A stretch of 64,000 bases of DNA, taken from contig NZ_CP029550.1 in assembly GCF_003173715.1 (NCBI RefSeq), positions 434,001 to 498,000 of the forward strand. The letters are read 5' to 3'. The DNA comes from Methylobacterium durans. GTDB lineage: Bacteria; Pseudomonadota; Alphaproteobacteria; Rhizobiales; Beijerinckiaceae. The position numbers were made by a program, and so were the translations under genes. The notes under the pieces are model-generated. The model was not told the DNA's origin. It worked only from the letters and a program-made list of their open reading frames with translations, and searched no databases. This document shows, piece by piece, positions 1-8,960 of this stretch (the stretch's first letter is position 1; the number at the start of each line of letters is the position of its first letter).

Positions 1-560
1 GCGCGGCGATCGGCGGCTTCAACCGCATCCACGCCGTGCTCGGCGCCAGCGAGGCCTGCATCGCCACGAACCCATCCGACATGAACGTCGCGATGCGGGC
101 CCTCGACGCTGTGGTCGAGACGGTCGCGCCGGACGGCGCCGCGCGAAAGATCCCGATCGCCGATTTCCACCGCCTGCCCGGCGAGACGCCGCAGGTCGAG
201 ACGGACCTGCGCGCAGGCGAGCTGATCACGGCGGTGACGCTGCCGAAGCCGGTCAAGGGGGTGCATCTCTACCGGAAGGTCCGTGACCGGGCCTCCTACG
301 CCTTCGCCGTCGTCTCGGTGGCGGCGATCATCGACAGGCAGGGCGACTGGGTTGGGCACGCGCGGCTCGCCTTCGGCGGACTCGCTCACAAGCCCTGGCG
401 GGTCGAGGCCGCGGAGACGGCGCTCACCGCGTCCGGCCGTTCCGACGACGCGGCTGACGCGGCGCTGCAGGGCGCACGCGGCCAGGGCGGCAACGACTTC
501 AAGATCCCGCTTGCGCGGCGGACCCTGCGCGCCGTCGTCGCCGAAGCGATCCGCGCCTGA
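1..560 (+). CDS. Molybdenum hydroxylase FAD-binding subunit (YagS/XdhB-like), 5' partial
   Basis: The reading frame is open from base 3, so the start lies outside the window and about 185 C-terminal residues are seen. The [11 protein letters not shown] stretch followed by a PSDM motif matches the FAD-binding subunit of YagS/CoxM-type xanthine or aldehyde dehydrogenases. The later part ([18 protein letters not shown]) is the typical C-terminal core. This subunit passes electrons from the molybdenum subunit and iron-sulfur subunit to its acceptor through FAD. The molybdopterin subunit follows 19 bases downstream on the same strand, so they form one operon, and the iron-sulfur subunit is expected just upstream of the window. 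The substrate cannot be deduced. Confidence 0.88.
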   Translation, partial: AAIGGFNRIHAVLGASEACIATNPSDMNVAMRALDAVVETVAPDGAARKIPIADFHRLPGETPQVETDLRAGELITAVTLPKPVKGVHLYRKVRDRASYAFAVVSVAAIIDRQGDWVGHARLAFGGLAHKPWRVEAAETALTASGRSDDAADAALQGARGQGGNDFKIPLARRTLRAVVAEAIRA

Positions 561-579
561 GCCGACAGGGGAAGCCGTC

Positions 580-2805
580 ATGGATATGAGCCAGCCGATC
601 GGGCCGACGCCCCTCGACGCCAAGCCGGACGGCCTTGTCGGCCGCGGGATCGACCGGATCGAGGGCCGCCTCAAGGTGACGGGCGCTGCGCCTTACGCCT
701 ACGAGACCCGCGAGCTGAGGAACCCGGCCTACGGCATGGTCGTCGAGGCCGGCATCGCCAAGGGCCGCATCCGCGCGATCGACGTCGCGGCGGCCCGGCG
801 CGCGCCGGGCGTCATCCACGTGATGACGCACGAGAACGCGCCGCGCCAGGGCCAGAAGAAGGAGCAGGTCGGTCCGGTCCTGAAAGGTCCGGAGATCCTG
901 CATTTCGGCCAGCCGATCGCCTTCGTCGTCGCCGAGACATTCGAGCAGGCCCGGGCCGCAGCGGCCCTCGTGAAGGTCGATTACGAGCGCGCGGAGGGCG
1001 CGTTCGACCTGCGCGCGGCGATGCCGTCGGCGATCGTTCCGAAGCAGGTCGCCAGCCCGCCCGATTCGAGCCTCGGCGATTTCGACGCCGCGTTCGCGAC
1101 CGCGCCGGTCAAGCTCGACGTCGAGTACACGACCCCGGTGCAGACCCACGCGATGATGGAGCCGCACGCGACGATCGCCGGCTGGGAGGGCGACCGGGTC
1201 ACCCTATACACGGCCAACCAGATGCTGAATCGCGGGCAGGTCTCGCTCGCCTCGGTGCTCGACCTGCCGGTGGAGAATGTGCGCCTCGTCAGCAAGTACA
1301 TCGGCGGCGGCTTCGGCGCGAAATTGCAGCCGCAGGCGGATGCCGTCTTCGCGGCCCTCGCCGCCCGCGTCATCGGCCGGCCCGTCAAGGTGGCACTGAC
1401 CCGCCAGCAGGAATTCCACGGCTCGACCCGCCGCACCGACACGATCCAGCGCGTCCGGCTCGGCAGCGACGCCGCGGGCCGGCTGAGCGCGATCGCGCAC
1501 GAATCCTGGTCTGACACGACGACGGGCGACGAGTTCTACGAGACTTCGGCCAACGTCACCCGGTCGCTCTACGCGGCGCCGAACCGCCTGACGCGCCACC
1601 GCCTCGCCCACCTGAATCTGCCGCTCTCCTCGGCCATGCGCGCGCCCGGCGAGGCGGTGGGCCAGCTCGCCTTCGAGTGCGCAATGGACGAGCTCGCCGA
1701 GACGCTCGGGCTCGATCCGATCGAGCTGCGAGTGCGCAATGAGCCGGAAGAGGATCCCGAGAAGAAGGTGCCGTTCTCCACCCGTCAACTCGTTCCCTGC
1801 ATGCGGGAAGGTGCCCGCCGGTTCGGCTGGGACAAGCGCGGCGCGCCGGGCGCGACCCGGGACGGGCCGTGGCTCGTCGGCCTCGGCATGTCGGCGGCCG
1901 CGCGCCTCAACCCGTTGCAACCCTCCTCCGCGAGCTTGCGCCTGGAGGGGGACGGAACGCTCACCGTGCGGATGGCGATGACCGATATCGGCACCGGCAC
2001 CTACACGATCCTGGCGCAGATCGCCGGCGAGATGTTGGGCCTTCCGGTGGAGCGCATCCGGATCGAGCTCGGCGACACGCTCTACCCGAAGGCTGCAGGC
2101 TCTGGCGGCTCCTGGGGGGCGGGCAGCGCCGGCTCCGCCCTCTACGTCGCCTGCGATGCCCTGCGGCGTCAGCTCGCCGAGAGGGCCGGGCTCGACCCGG
2201 CCGCAGCCAGCTTCGCGGAGGGACGGATCTCCGCCGGCGGGCGCTCGCTGACGCTGGCAGACCTCGCCGGAGACGGCATCGACGTCACCGGCGAGATCAA
2301 GCCGGGCGATCTCAACAAGAAGTACTCGCAATATTCCTACGGCGCCCATTTCGCGGAGGTCGGCGTCGACGTCGATACGGGCGAGGTGCGGCTGCGCCGG
2401 ATGCTCGGCGTGTTCACGGGCGGCCGCATCCTCAACGCCAAGACGGCGCGCTCGCAGGCGATCGGCGGCATGATCTTCGGCGTCGGCGCAGCGCTCACGG
2501 AGGAGGTCGTGATCGACGGCCGCTTCGGCACCTTTGTCAATCACGACCTCGCCGAGTACCATGTGCCGGTCCACGCCGACATTCCGGCGATCGACGCGAT
2601 CTTCCTGCCCGAACTCGACGACAAGGCGAACCCGCTGAAGAGCAAGGGGCTCGGGGAGCTCGGGATCTGCGGCGCGGGCGCGGCGGTGGCGAATGCCGTC
2701 CACAACGCCACCGGCCACCGCATCCGCGACTATCCCCTCACCCTCGACAAGGTGCTGAGGGGCCTCGAGGAGCGCGATTCCGGCGACCGGCAGCGCCGGA
2801 CCTGA
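580..2805 (+). CDS. Molybdopterin-binding subunit of xanthine/aldehyde dehydrogenase family (YagR-like)
   Basis: Large catalytic subunit of a molybdenum hydroxylase, 741 residues from the ATG at 580, preceded by a purine-rich AGGGGAAG ribosome site. The frame is open further upstream but that part overlaps the FAD subunit. The N-terminal domain opens with VGRGIDRIEGRLKVTGAAPY, the usual start of this family. Molybdopterin-contact motifs are visible: YIGGGFGAK near residue 245, AMRAPGEA near 350, and GSGGSWGAGSAGSA near 510. The C-terminal KGLGELGICGAGAAVANAV carries the Glu (GELG) expected to be the catalytic base. The enzyme would hydroxylate an aldehyde or N-heterocycle. Pairing with the preceding FAD subunit supports a PaoABC-like three-subunit complex; substrate unknown. 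Confidence 0.92.
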   Translation: MDMSQPIGPTPLDAKPDGLVGRGIDRIEGRLKVTGAAPYAYETRELRNPAYGMVVEAGIAKGRIRAIDVAAARRAPGVIHVMTHENAPRQGQKKEQVGPVLKGPEILHFGQPIAFVVAETFEQARAAAALVKVDYERAEGAFDLRAAMPSAIVPKQVASPPDSSLGDFDAAFATAPVKLDVEYTTPVQTHAMMEPHATIAGWEGDRVTLYTANQMLNRGQVSLASVLDLPVENVRLVSKYIGGGFGAKLQPQADAVFAALAARVIGRPVKVALTRQQEFHGSTRRTDTIQRVRLGSDAAGRLSAIAHESWSDTTTGDEFYETSANVTRSLYAAPNRLTRHRLAHLNLPLSSAMRAPGEAVGQLAFECAMDELAETLGLDPIELRVRNEPEEDPEKKVPFSTRQLVPCMREGARRFGWDKRGAPGATRDGPWLVGLGMSAAARLNPLQPSSASLRLEGDGTLTVRMAMTDIGTGTYTILAQIAGEMLGLPVERIRIELGDTLYPKAAGSGGSWGAGSAGSALYVACDALRRQLAERAGLDPAAASFAEGRISAGGRSLTLADLAGDGIDVTGEIKPGDLNKKYSQYSYGAHFAEVGVDVDTGEVRLRRMLGVFTGGRILNAKTARSQAIGGMIFGVGAALTEEVVIDGRFGTFVNHDLAEYHVPVHADIPAIDAIFLPELDDKANPLKSKGLGELGICGAGAAVANAVHNATGHRIRDYPLTLDKVLRGLEERDSGDRQRRT

Positions 2806-2880
2806 TACGCCCCCCCGCATTGACGGGGGACGACGCTCGGGGAATCACGGGCCCGAGACGACCTGCCCGGACGTGAGCCC

Positions 2881-4422
2881 GTGACCGACGAACGCCGCCC
2901 GCCCGCCCGCTTCAACGCGGCGCGCTACTGCCTTGCCGAGAATGCGCGCCTGCGCCCGGACAAGACCGCCCTCGTCCTGGCGGGGGCGTCGGAGGCCGCG
3001 AGCCTCACCTTCGGGGAGGCAGACCGGGCGGTGCGCGCGATCGCGGCGGGCCTCCTCCGGCTGGGGCTGGCGCCGGGCGACCGTGTGATGATCCGCATGG
3101 GCAACGACGCGGATTACGTCCTGGTCTATTTCGGGGCGCTCGCGGCGGGCCTCGTCGCCCTGCCCTCCTCGCCGCAGCTGACGCCGGCCGAGGCCGCGTT
3201 CCTCATGGACAATTCGGGCGCCCGCGTCGTCGTGGCGAGCGCGGACTGTGCCGTCGACAGGGCGAGCCTCGGGGAGCGCATTCTCCTCGATGCCGAAGCG
3301 ATCACCGCGATGAAGGCCGGTGCGCCGCTGGCGGACTACGCCGACACCGCGGCGGACGACCCCGCGACGCTCGTCTACACCTCGGGCACGACGAGCCGGC
3401 CGAAGGGCGTGCTGCACGCGCACCGGTCGATTTACGGGCGCCGGCCGATGCACGCACACTGGCTCGGCCTCACCGAGGCCGATGTCATGCTCCATGCCGG
3501 CACCATGAACTGGACCTACACCCTCGGCGTCGGCATCACCGACCCCTGGGCTGCGGGCGCCACGACCGTGCTCTACAACGGCCCGCGCGACCCGGCCGTC
3601 TGGCCAGACCTGATCGCGCGGCACCGGGCGACGCTGTTCGCCGCCGTGCCGAGCCTCTACCGGCAGATCCTGAAATACGCCGACCTCGCGGCGACCGACC
3701 TGACGAGCCTGCGCCACGGGGTCACCGCGGGCGAGGCGCTTCCGCCCGACCTCCTCGAAGCCTGGACGCGGGCGACCGGCAAGCCGCTCTACGAGGCGTT
3801 GGGGATGAGCGAGATCTCCACCTACGTCTCGAGCGGCCCGACCGTGCCGGTGCTTCCGGGCTCGCCCGGAAAGCCCCAGCCCGGCCGCCGCATCGCGATC
3901 CTCCCGGTCGACGGCGCGGCGGAGCCCCTGCCCCCCGGAGAGACGGGCCTTCTCGCCGTCCACCGCACGGAGCCCGGCCTCATGCTCGGCTACTGGAACC
4001 GGCCAGACGAGGAAGCGGCGGTCATGCGCGGTGCTTGGTTCGCGGGCGGCGACCTCGCCCGCTTCGACGCGGACGGCTATCTCTGGTTCGAGGGCCGCAA
4101 CGACGACCTGATGAATGCGATGGGCTACCGCGTCTCCCCGAACGAGGTCGAGGGCGTGCTGGCCGAGCATCCGGACGTGGCGGAGGTCGGCGTCGCGGAG
4201 CTGTCCGTGCGCGCCGACATCCGCGTCATTGCCGCCTTCGTCGTCCTGAACCCGGGGGCTGCGGCCGACGCCGAGGCGCTGCTCGATTGGTGCCGGGCGC
4301 GTCTGGCCGCCTACAAATGCCCGCGCGAGATCCGCTTCCTCGAAGCCCTGCCGCGGACCGCCAACGGAAAGGTTCAGCGCAAGCGCCTTGCCGAGGCCGC
4401 GACGCGGGGGGAACCGGGTTGA
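2881..4422 (+). CDS. AMP-binding acyl-CoA ligase (benzoate-CoA ligase-like)
   Basis: ANL-superfamily adenylate-forming enzyme of 513 residues starting at a GTG. The P-loop YTSGTTSRPKG sits near residue 166, the YEALGMSEIS adenine/acyl-pocket motif near 300, GYWNRPDE near 365, and the C-terminal NGKVQRKRL with its catalytic Lys near 494. It would activate a carboxylate with ATP and form the CoA thioester. It lies 75 bases after the molybdenum hydroxylase subunit on the same strand, so a joint pathway in which the hydroxylase oxidises an aldehyde or ring and the ligase activates the acid is plausible. The ligase resembles aryl/benzoate-CoA ligases more than acetyl-CoA synthetase, but the acid is not identifiable from sequence. 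Confidence 0.9.
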   Translation: MTDERRPPARFNAARYCLAENARLRPDKTALVLAGASEAASLTFGEADRAVRAIAAGLLRLGLAPGDRVMIRMGNDADYVLVYFGALAAGLVALPSSPQLTPAEAAFLMDNSGARVVVASADCAVDRASLGERILLDAEAITAMKAGAPLADYADTAADDPATLVYTSGTTSRPKGVLHAHRSIYGRRPMHAHWLGLTEADVMLHAGTMNWTYTLGVGITDPWAAGATTVLYNGPRDPAVWPDLIARHRATLFAAVPSLYRQILKYADLAATDLTSLRHGVTAGEALPPDLLEAWTRATGKPLYEALGMSEISTYVSSGPTVPVLPGSPGKPQPGRRIAILPVDGAAEPLPPGETGLLAVHRTEPGLMLGYWNRPDEEAAVMRGAWFAGGDLARFDADGYLWFEGRNDDLMNAMGYRVSPNEVEGVLAEHPDVAEVGVAELSVRADIRVIAAFVVLNPGAAADAEALLDWCRARLAAYKCPREIRFLEALPRTANGKVQRKRLAEAATRGEPG

Positions 4423-4456
4423 CCGGCCGGACGCGAAATTCTAGAGCCAGAGCCGT

Positions 4457-4548
4457 GGAGACGTGGCCGAGCGGCTGAAGGCACTCGTTTGCTAAATGAG
4501 CATACCCAGAAATGGGTATCGAGGGTTCGAATCCCTCCGTCTCCGCCA
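4457..4548 (+). tRNA. tRNA-Ser (anticodon GCT)
   Basis: A complete class II tRNA. The acceptor stem GGAGACG (4457-4463) pairs with CGTCTCC (4538-4544), followed by discriminator G and an encoded CCA at 4546-4548. The anticodon stem CTCGT/ATGAG frames the loop TTGCTAA with anticodon GCT at 4491-4493, which reads AGC/AGU serine codons. A long variable arm (TACCCAGAAATGGGTA) and the GGTTCGAATCC T-arm are present. An integrase gene starts 183 bases downstream in the same orientation, the arrangement of an element integrated at the 3' end of this tRNA. Confidence 0.97.
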
Positions 4549-4731
4549 CATTGCAGTCTGACACCGTCCAAGGTCGTCCAGATTGCTAAGCGAAATCAGT
4601 GAGATAGCTCTAATTTTCGTCCAGCTCAGTCCAGGATGATGCGCTGACATCCAGCGATCCTGGGGGTAGCCGCGGGGGTACTCACCGCCCGAATGGGGGT
4701 ATAATAGCCGGATCGAACTGGCAGTTACCCC

Positions 4732-5943
4732 ATGGCACGGGATCGACTCACCGACACAAAGGTTCGCCAGGCCAAGCCTGGCCCCAAGCCGTACAAGCTG
4801 TCGGACGGCGCCGGGCTCTTCCTGCTCGTCAATCCGAACGGCGCCCGCTACTGGCGCTTGAAGTACCGGACGGCTGGTAAGGAGAAGCTCTTCGCCGTTG
4901 GGGTCTACCCGGAGGTCAGCCTCGCCGAGGCACGTGACAAAGTGGCTCAGGCCCGCCGCCTACTTCGGGACGGCGGCGATCCGGTCGCTGAACGCAGGCG
5001 CCAGCGCACCGAGATCACTGCCTCGGCGGACACCTTCCAAGCCATTGCTCAGGAGTGGCTCGCAGCTCGAGCGGGTGATTGGTCGCCGAGCTATCGGGAG
5101 ACGGTTCATTCCGCCCTGTCAGCAAACCTGTACCCCCAAATCGGGAGTTACTCGATCCGCTCTATAACTGTGCCGATTCTGCGGGAGAGCTTACTTCTGA
5201 TGGAGCGGCGGGGGGCTCTATCGGCTCTGCGGAAGGTTCGCATGTGGGCCTCGCAGGTTTTTCGTTACGCCGTGGCTACGGGCAGAGCCGATTATGATCC
5301 GGCCGCTCCGCTACGAGGCACCTTTAAGGCTCACAAGCCCAAGAACTTTGCGGCGGTGACGAAGGCGCAGGAGTTCGGGGAACTGATTGCCCGTATGCGG
5401 ACCTACGACGGTAGCTTCGTAACTCGATCGGCGCTGATGTTGATCGCTTACACGTTCGTGCGGACCAGCGAGCTTCGGGAGGCTTGCTGGTCCGAGTTCG
5501 ACCTGGACGGGGCCGTCTGGCGGATCCCGGCCGAGCGCATGAAGATGGGCGAGGAGCACATCGTGCCGCTCTCTCGGCAAGTCCTGGCCGTTCTTTCAGA
5601 GTTGCACCTTTTGAGTGGCCACTCGCATCTCGTGTTCCCGAACGAGCGCACGTTCACCAAGCCGATGTCGGAGAACACCATTTTGTTTGCCTTGTATCGA
5701 CTCGGCTACCACGGCCGAGCCACGGGTCACGGCTTCCGCTCTTCGGCCTCAACGCTGCTCAATGAGATGGGCTTCGACCCAGACGTGGTCGAGCGGCAAC
5801 TTGCCCACCAGGAACGGAACAAGGTCCGTGCCGCTTATCACAGAGCTCAATACATTGATGATCGACGTGTCATGATGCAAAAATGGGCGGATTACATCGA
5901 TGGGCTCGGAGCGGCGCCGCGAGCTCGGGATGCCGCGGCCTGA
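4732..5943 (+). CDS. Phage-type tyrosine integrase (DUF4102 N-terminal arm domain)
   Basis: Site-specific recombinase of 403 residues. The N-terminus (LTDTKVRQAKPGPKPYKLSD, then GLFLLVNPNGARYWRLKYR) is the DUF4102 arm-binding domain of P4-type integrases. The catalytic domain carries the expected tetrad: Arg in TFVRTSELR (about 245), His-x-x-Arg in GHGFRSSAS (about 333), the second His in QLAHQ (about 358) and the nucleophile Tyr in the AAYHRAQY segment (368-373). It would integrate and excise the element by recombination within the adjacent tRNA-Ser gene. Full length and apparently intact. Confidence 0.95.
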   Translation: MARDRLTDTKVRQAKPGPKPYKLSDGAGLFLLVNPNGARYWRLKYRTAGKEKLFAVGVYPEVSLAEARDKVAQARRLLRDGGDPVAERRRQRTEITASADTFQAIAQEWLAARAGDWSPSYRETVHSALSANLYPQIGSYSIRSITVPILRESLLLMERRGALSALRKVRMWASQVFRYAVATGRADYDPAAPLRGTFKAHKPKNFAAVTKAQEFGELIARMRTYDGSFVTRSALMLIAYTFVRTSELREACWSEFDLDGAVWRIPAERMKMGEEHIVPLSRQVLAVLSELHLLSGHSHLVFPNERTFTKPMSENTILFALYRLGYHGRATGHGFRSSASTLLNEMGFDPDVVERQLAHQERNKVRAAYHRAQYIDDRRVMMQKWADYIDGLGAAPRARDAAA

Positions 5944-6105
5944 ACGCGTGTGGATACTTGAGCTTACTCGTGGGCAAAGCTATAGGCGAGGATTTTTACA
6001 GGAAAGTCTTAAATCTATTCGAGAGATGCGTCTGAGAAATACCTGAGTCGCTGCTGCCGTAACATTTGGATGCTGTACTGATCAGAAAGCCGACGGAGGT
6101 GATTT

Positions 6106-6894
6106 GTGAAATACAATAGACCTCTAGGCAATCGCACAAGCGAGGCAGGTTCTATTGACGGGGAGACGTTGCGTGAAAGGTTGATTGATAGAGAATTGAA
6201 TAAATTAGCTCAACTCAGCGCTGAAAAAGTTCTGAACGACTCTGAATGGACGAGGTTGTCGCAGCTCAGTAGGCTCAAAGAAGTAGACCGGTATTTTATC
6301 GATAGGGCTATCATCAAATATAGGTCGGCTAAAACAAATAAGCTTATTAGGGCCAACGTGACCCCGGCAGATGCGAGAAAGGAGCTCGAGAAGCTCGCGA
6401 GAGATGCCGAAAATCTTCATGTTAGAATTGAGCGCGCATTCTTCAATAATGGCACGCGCCCAGTGCTTTTCTTTACGCTAGAATTAGCTCAGCGCGCCGA
6501 TGAGATCCTTTCTTTGCTGAAAGAGCTTGAGAGATTCGCCGAGGTTGCGAGAACAGCCTTCGGGCAATGCAATCCTGGACGTCGTGGTCCCGCTGACAGG
6601 AGTTTGCATGATCTGATCAGCTCGGCAGCCCTGCTTTGGACCCGTAGGACCCGCCTTCCTCTCTCTGTTTCGAACAAACGCCTGGGGCCTGATCCAGAGC
6701 GCCTTCCTCCTGAGAAAATATGCGATAGCTCTGAGAAAAAATGGAACGCTCTGGATTTCATTATTGCAGTCGTTCGCGTCGCTGATCCCGAGGCGTGGCG
6801 TTCAAACCCGAGATTCCCAAACAGGAGCATGGACGACTGCGTAAGAGATATCCTCAAGGCGATAGCGCGTCGCTTGCGGACTCGGGAAAGTTAA
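6106..6894 (+). CDS. Unknown 262-aa charged helical protein of the satellite element
   Basis: Not recognised. The GTG start is well supported by a near-perfect Shine-Dalgarno (GGAGGTGAT) ending a few bases upstream. The protein is soluble with no signal or membrane segment. Its first 150 residues are rich in Leu, Glu, Lys and Arg and look helical (for example LEKLARDAENLHVRIERAF and LLKELERFAEVARTAF), while the C-terminal third holds ALDFIIAVVRVADPEAW and a basic end. Base composition is lower in G+C than the flanking chromosomal-type genes. It lies between the integrase and the AlpA regulator, the place where satellites often carry regulators or phage-defence cargo; no function is claimed. 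Confidence 0.65.
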   Translation: MKYNRPLGNRTSEAGSIDGETLRERLIDRELNKLAQLSAEKVLNDSEWTRLSQLSRLKEVDRYFIDRAIIKYRSAKTNKLIRANVTPADARKELEKLARDAENLHVRIERAFFNNGTRPVLFFTLELAQRADEILSLLKELERFAEVARTAFGQCNPGRRGPADRSLHDLISSAALLWTRRTRLPLSVSNKRLGPDPERLPPEKICDSSEKKWNALDFIIAVVRVADPEAWRSNPRFPNRSMDDCVRDILKAIARRLRTRES

Positions 6895-6988
6895 GGCCTC
6901 CGGCTTGCCACGAACTTCCCGAGCTCCTGCTTTCGAGTTGACGCGCTTTGAGCAAAATTAAGGGCTCCTTGAACGAAGGATCTCTCAA

Positions 6989-7192
6989 ATGAATGAAAGC
7001 GACCTTCTAGATTCCGGCTTCGTCAGGCTCGCATCTATCTTGGCGCCTTTAGGGCCTATTCCAGTCTCCCGCTCTACGTGGTGGGCCGGAGTCAAATCTG
7101 GTCGTTATCCGAGGCCAAAAAAACTTGGGCCGAAGATCACTGTGTGGATGCGTCGCGATATCGTTTTGCTCCTGGAAAAAGGAGCAGTGTAA
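6989..7192 (+). CDS. AlpA-family phage/satellite regulator (MerR-like HTH)
   Basis: A 67-residue protein whose core PVSRSTWWAGVKSGRYPRPKKLGPKITVW is the classic AlpA fold: a helix-turn-helix (SRSTWW.GVKSG.YP) followed by the beta wing (KLG...VW) and a terminal helix (RRDIVLLLEKG). In P4-type elements AlpA proteins act as transcription or excision regulators, often on the integrase promoter. It is followed immediately by the primase gene: its stop at 7190-7192 and the primase GTG at 7194 are separated by one base. Confidence 0.85.
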   Translation: MNESDLLDSGFVRLASILAPLGPIPVSRSTWWAGVKSGRYPRPKKLGPKITVWMRRDIVLLLEKGAV

Positions 7193-7193
7193 G

Positions 7194-8072
7194 GTGAGCA
7201 ATCTGCAATCTATCGCCCTGCAAGCTGCCTCTCGTCTTGAGTTGTCACAGGTCAGGTATAACATGTGGAAGGGGCGTTGCACTGCCTGCAATGACTCCAG
7301 ATACACCTATTCAATGCGTCTGCAGGAGAACGGGGTCGCCGTTTCTTGTTGGTCCTGTGGAGATGGGGTCACTGCTGCAGAGGCTGCTGGCGTGCCGTCG
7401 GACCTTATCGTTCCGAGGGCAGTCGATTCCTGGAACGTCACGCTCGCCGAGGCCATGTGGAAGCGAGCCGTATCTGCTAAAGGTACCTTAGTCGAGGAAT
7501 ATGTCCGCTATCGGGGCTTCACTGGGACGATTCCGCCATCGATTCGGTGCCTGCCGCATTTTTTAGCTGAGGCGGATGGGCGAACTTATACAGCTATGAT
7601 CGCGCTGGTGCAGCGTGGAGGCGGATGCGCCGACACAGCGGGCAGGCAATTACATCACCTTGGAGTACATCTGACACCGCTAGCGGGTCCGGATTCGCAA
7701 GGGCGTGTCCTAAAAGCTAGCATCAAGCGACATAACTCCTTCATCGGGCAGATTCTTGAGGGTGGCGTTTGGCTTCACGCGGTCTACGAAGCAATGTCGG
7801 AGCTTGTAGTCGCCGAGAGTATTGAAGCAGCCCTGTCCGTTCGACAGTTCACGAGCTTGCCGACCGTCTCGGCGCTAAGTCCATCCGGCCTTCAGGCATT
7901 TCGATGGCCTCAAACGGTCCAGCGGATGTGGATCGCGGCCGACAACGACTCTGGTGGTCTCCGTGCTGCAGCCAACTTGCGTGCTCGCGCTCTGCGCGCT
8001 GGTGTTGACGCACGGATCGGGCTTCCAGTCCGTAACCACGGAGATCCGAGCGGTCACGTAGCTTCTTTCTGA
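7194..8072 (+). CDS. Zinc-finger and Toprim-domain primase-like protein
   Basis: 292 residues from the GTG at 7194, chosen because GGAG at 7181-7184 gives good spacing. The N-terminus carries a CTAC...SCWSCG pair of CxxC motifs, a primase-type zinc ribbon. The C-terminal half has a Toprim signature: a conserved Glu in ELVVAESIEAALSV and the acidic WIAADNDSGGLRAA motif. There is no helicase domain, so this is the short primase version found in P4-like elements and phages of Alphaproteobacteria. It would prime replication of the excised element. Confidence 0.8.
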   Translation: MSNLQSIALQAASRLELSQVRYNMWKGRCTACNDSRYTYSMRLQENGVAVSCWSCGDGVTAAEAAGVPSDLIVPRAVDSWNVTLAEAMWKRAVSAKGTLVEEYVRYRGFTGTIPPSIRCLPHFLAEADGRTYTAMIALVQRGGGCADTAGRQLHHLGVHLTPLAGPDSQGRVLKASIKRHNSFIGQILEGGVWLHAVYEAMSELVVAESIEAALSVRQFTSLPTVSALSPSGLQAFRWPQTVQRMWIAADNDSGGLRAAANLRARALRAGVDARIGLPVRNHGDPSGHVASF

Positions 8073-8960
8073 AAATCTCGCTTCGGAGCCGGAGCGCTTC
8101 CACTTGAATGCGCGATGCATCTGTCTGCGGCACACTCAGCTGAGCTGGTCGTAGTGCAGATGCAGCGCCGCTTACCGAACCCGGTGCGCTAAATAGCGTA
8201 ACGGACCTCGCCGTCCGTTCGTTATGAACATAGAATCCAGGTCCAACCCCTGGGGCTGGTGGCGGCTCTACCCAGTCCACCGTCTTCGTCGGCCTTCCCA
8301 TAGAGGCCGGGGAGGTCAGGCTTCCTTCGTTATGGAAGGTCCCACTGGACCAAGACGCTGGCGACGACCAGCACGTCCCCCGAAGTTCCTCGATCAGCTC
8401 GGGTGACCGCCGCCGTTTCAGCCTAACCCGCTGAGTGAACGAGCAATTCGAGGGCAACACGAACGGCCTGCCCTGCCTCTTGGAGGTTTGCTGATCGAGT
8501 GTGTACGACCGGGATAATGCCATCAGGACCCAGGTTGCACGGTTCTCCCTCGGCGGGTGAACTATGCCTCCCGAACAATCCATCAGGATGAAGTTCATCC
8601 AGGTAAATGCACGAGTGACAGAACTGCCGAACGACGTAGTCGTGAGGCGTCGAGCGGAGCGAGACTGGGTTGATGACGATGGAGCGTGGCCAGATGTGAG
8701 TGAATCGTATGCTCGGATCTTCGGTCTCGGTCCAGACTGCCTCGCCTGTAGTACGCAACTGATTTTTGGTCGAAAATGAATTCCATCATGCTCGTCCTTG
8801 CTGTGCTGGCAGTCGATAGATGCTCGCTCTCCGCAAGAAGCTTCGAAGCCATCCTCGTCACGCCTGTCTTACACTTGAGGTTGGTACGGCTGGCGGCATT
8901 CTCCGCCTTGATGACGCCGGAAATGACCGGCGATGATCAGGCTCGTCGGAGGGGAGTGCC
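8073..8960. other. 888-bp region without a supported gene
   Basis: This stretch lies between the primase and the helix-hairpin-helix gene. Several open frames of 60-250 codons exist on both strands, but the longest (minus strand, 7849-8598) overlaps the primase antisense, and none has a recognisable domain together with a good ribosome site. A minus-strand frame at 8423-8758 encodes mixed-composition protein and cannot be excluded as a gene. The right junction of the integrated element may fall in this stretch, but no copy of the tRNA 3' end was seen. Confidence 0.4.

Larger units (their letters stand above)
4520..8072 (+). mobile_element. P4-like integrative satellite element at tRNA-Ser (right end not found)
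   Basis: A block of four same-strand genes follows tRNA-Ser(GCT): tyrosine integrase, unknown 262-aa protein, AlpA-type regulator and zinc-finger/Toprim primase. This order is typical of P4-like satellites and small integrative elements, which use the tRNA 3' end as attachment site. The DNA from about 5.95 to 7.2 kb is visibly richer in A+T than its surroundings, a sign of separate origin. I did not find a second copy of the tRNA 3' end by reading the window, so the right limit is arbitrary here: either the element is longer than the window or its attR has been lost. Confidence 0.7.

Noticed and set aside
499..2820. Long minus-strand frames (up to 538 codons) opposite the molybdenum hydroxylase
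   Set aside because: They are antisense to a gene with clear family motifs; open antisense frames are expected in GC-rich DNA.
2845..4170. 441-codon minus-strand frame opposite the acyl-CoA ligase
   Set aside because: Arg/Gly/His-rich composition and full overlap with a motif-bearing ligase gene.
7849..8598. 249-codon minus-strand frame across the primase end
   Set aside because: Overlaps the Toprim region antisense and has no recognised domain; left in the intergenic note.
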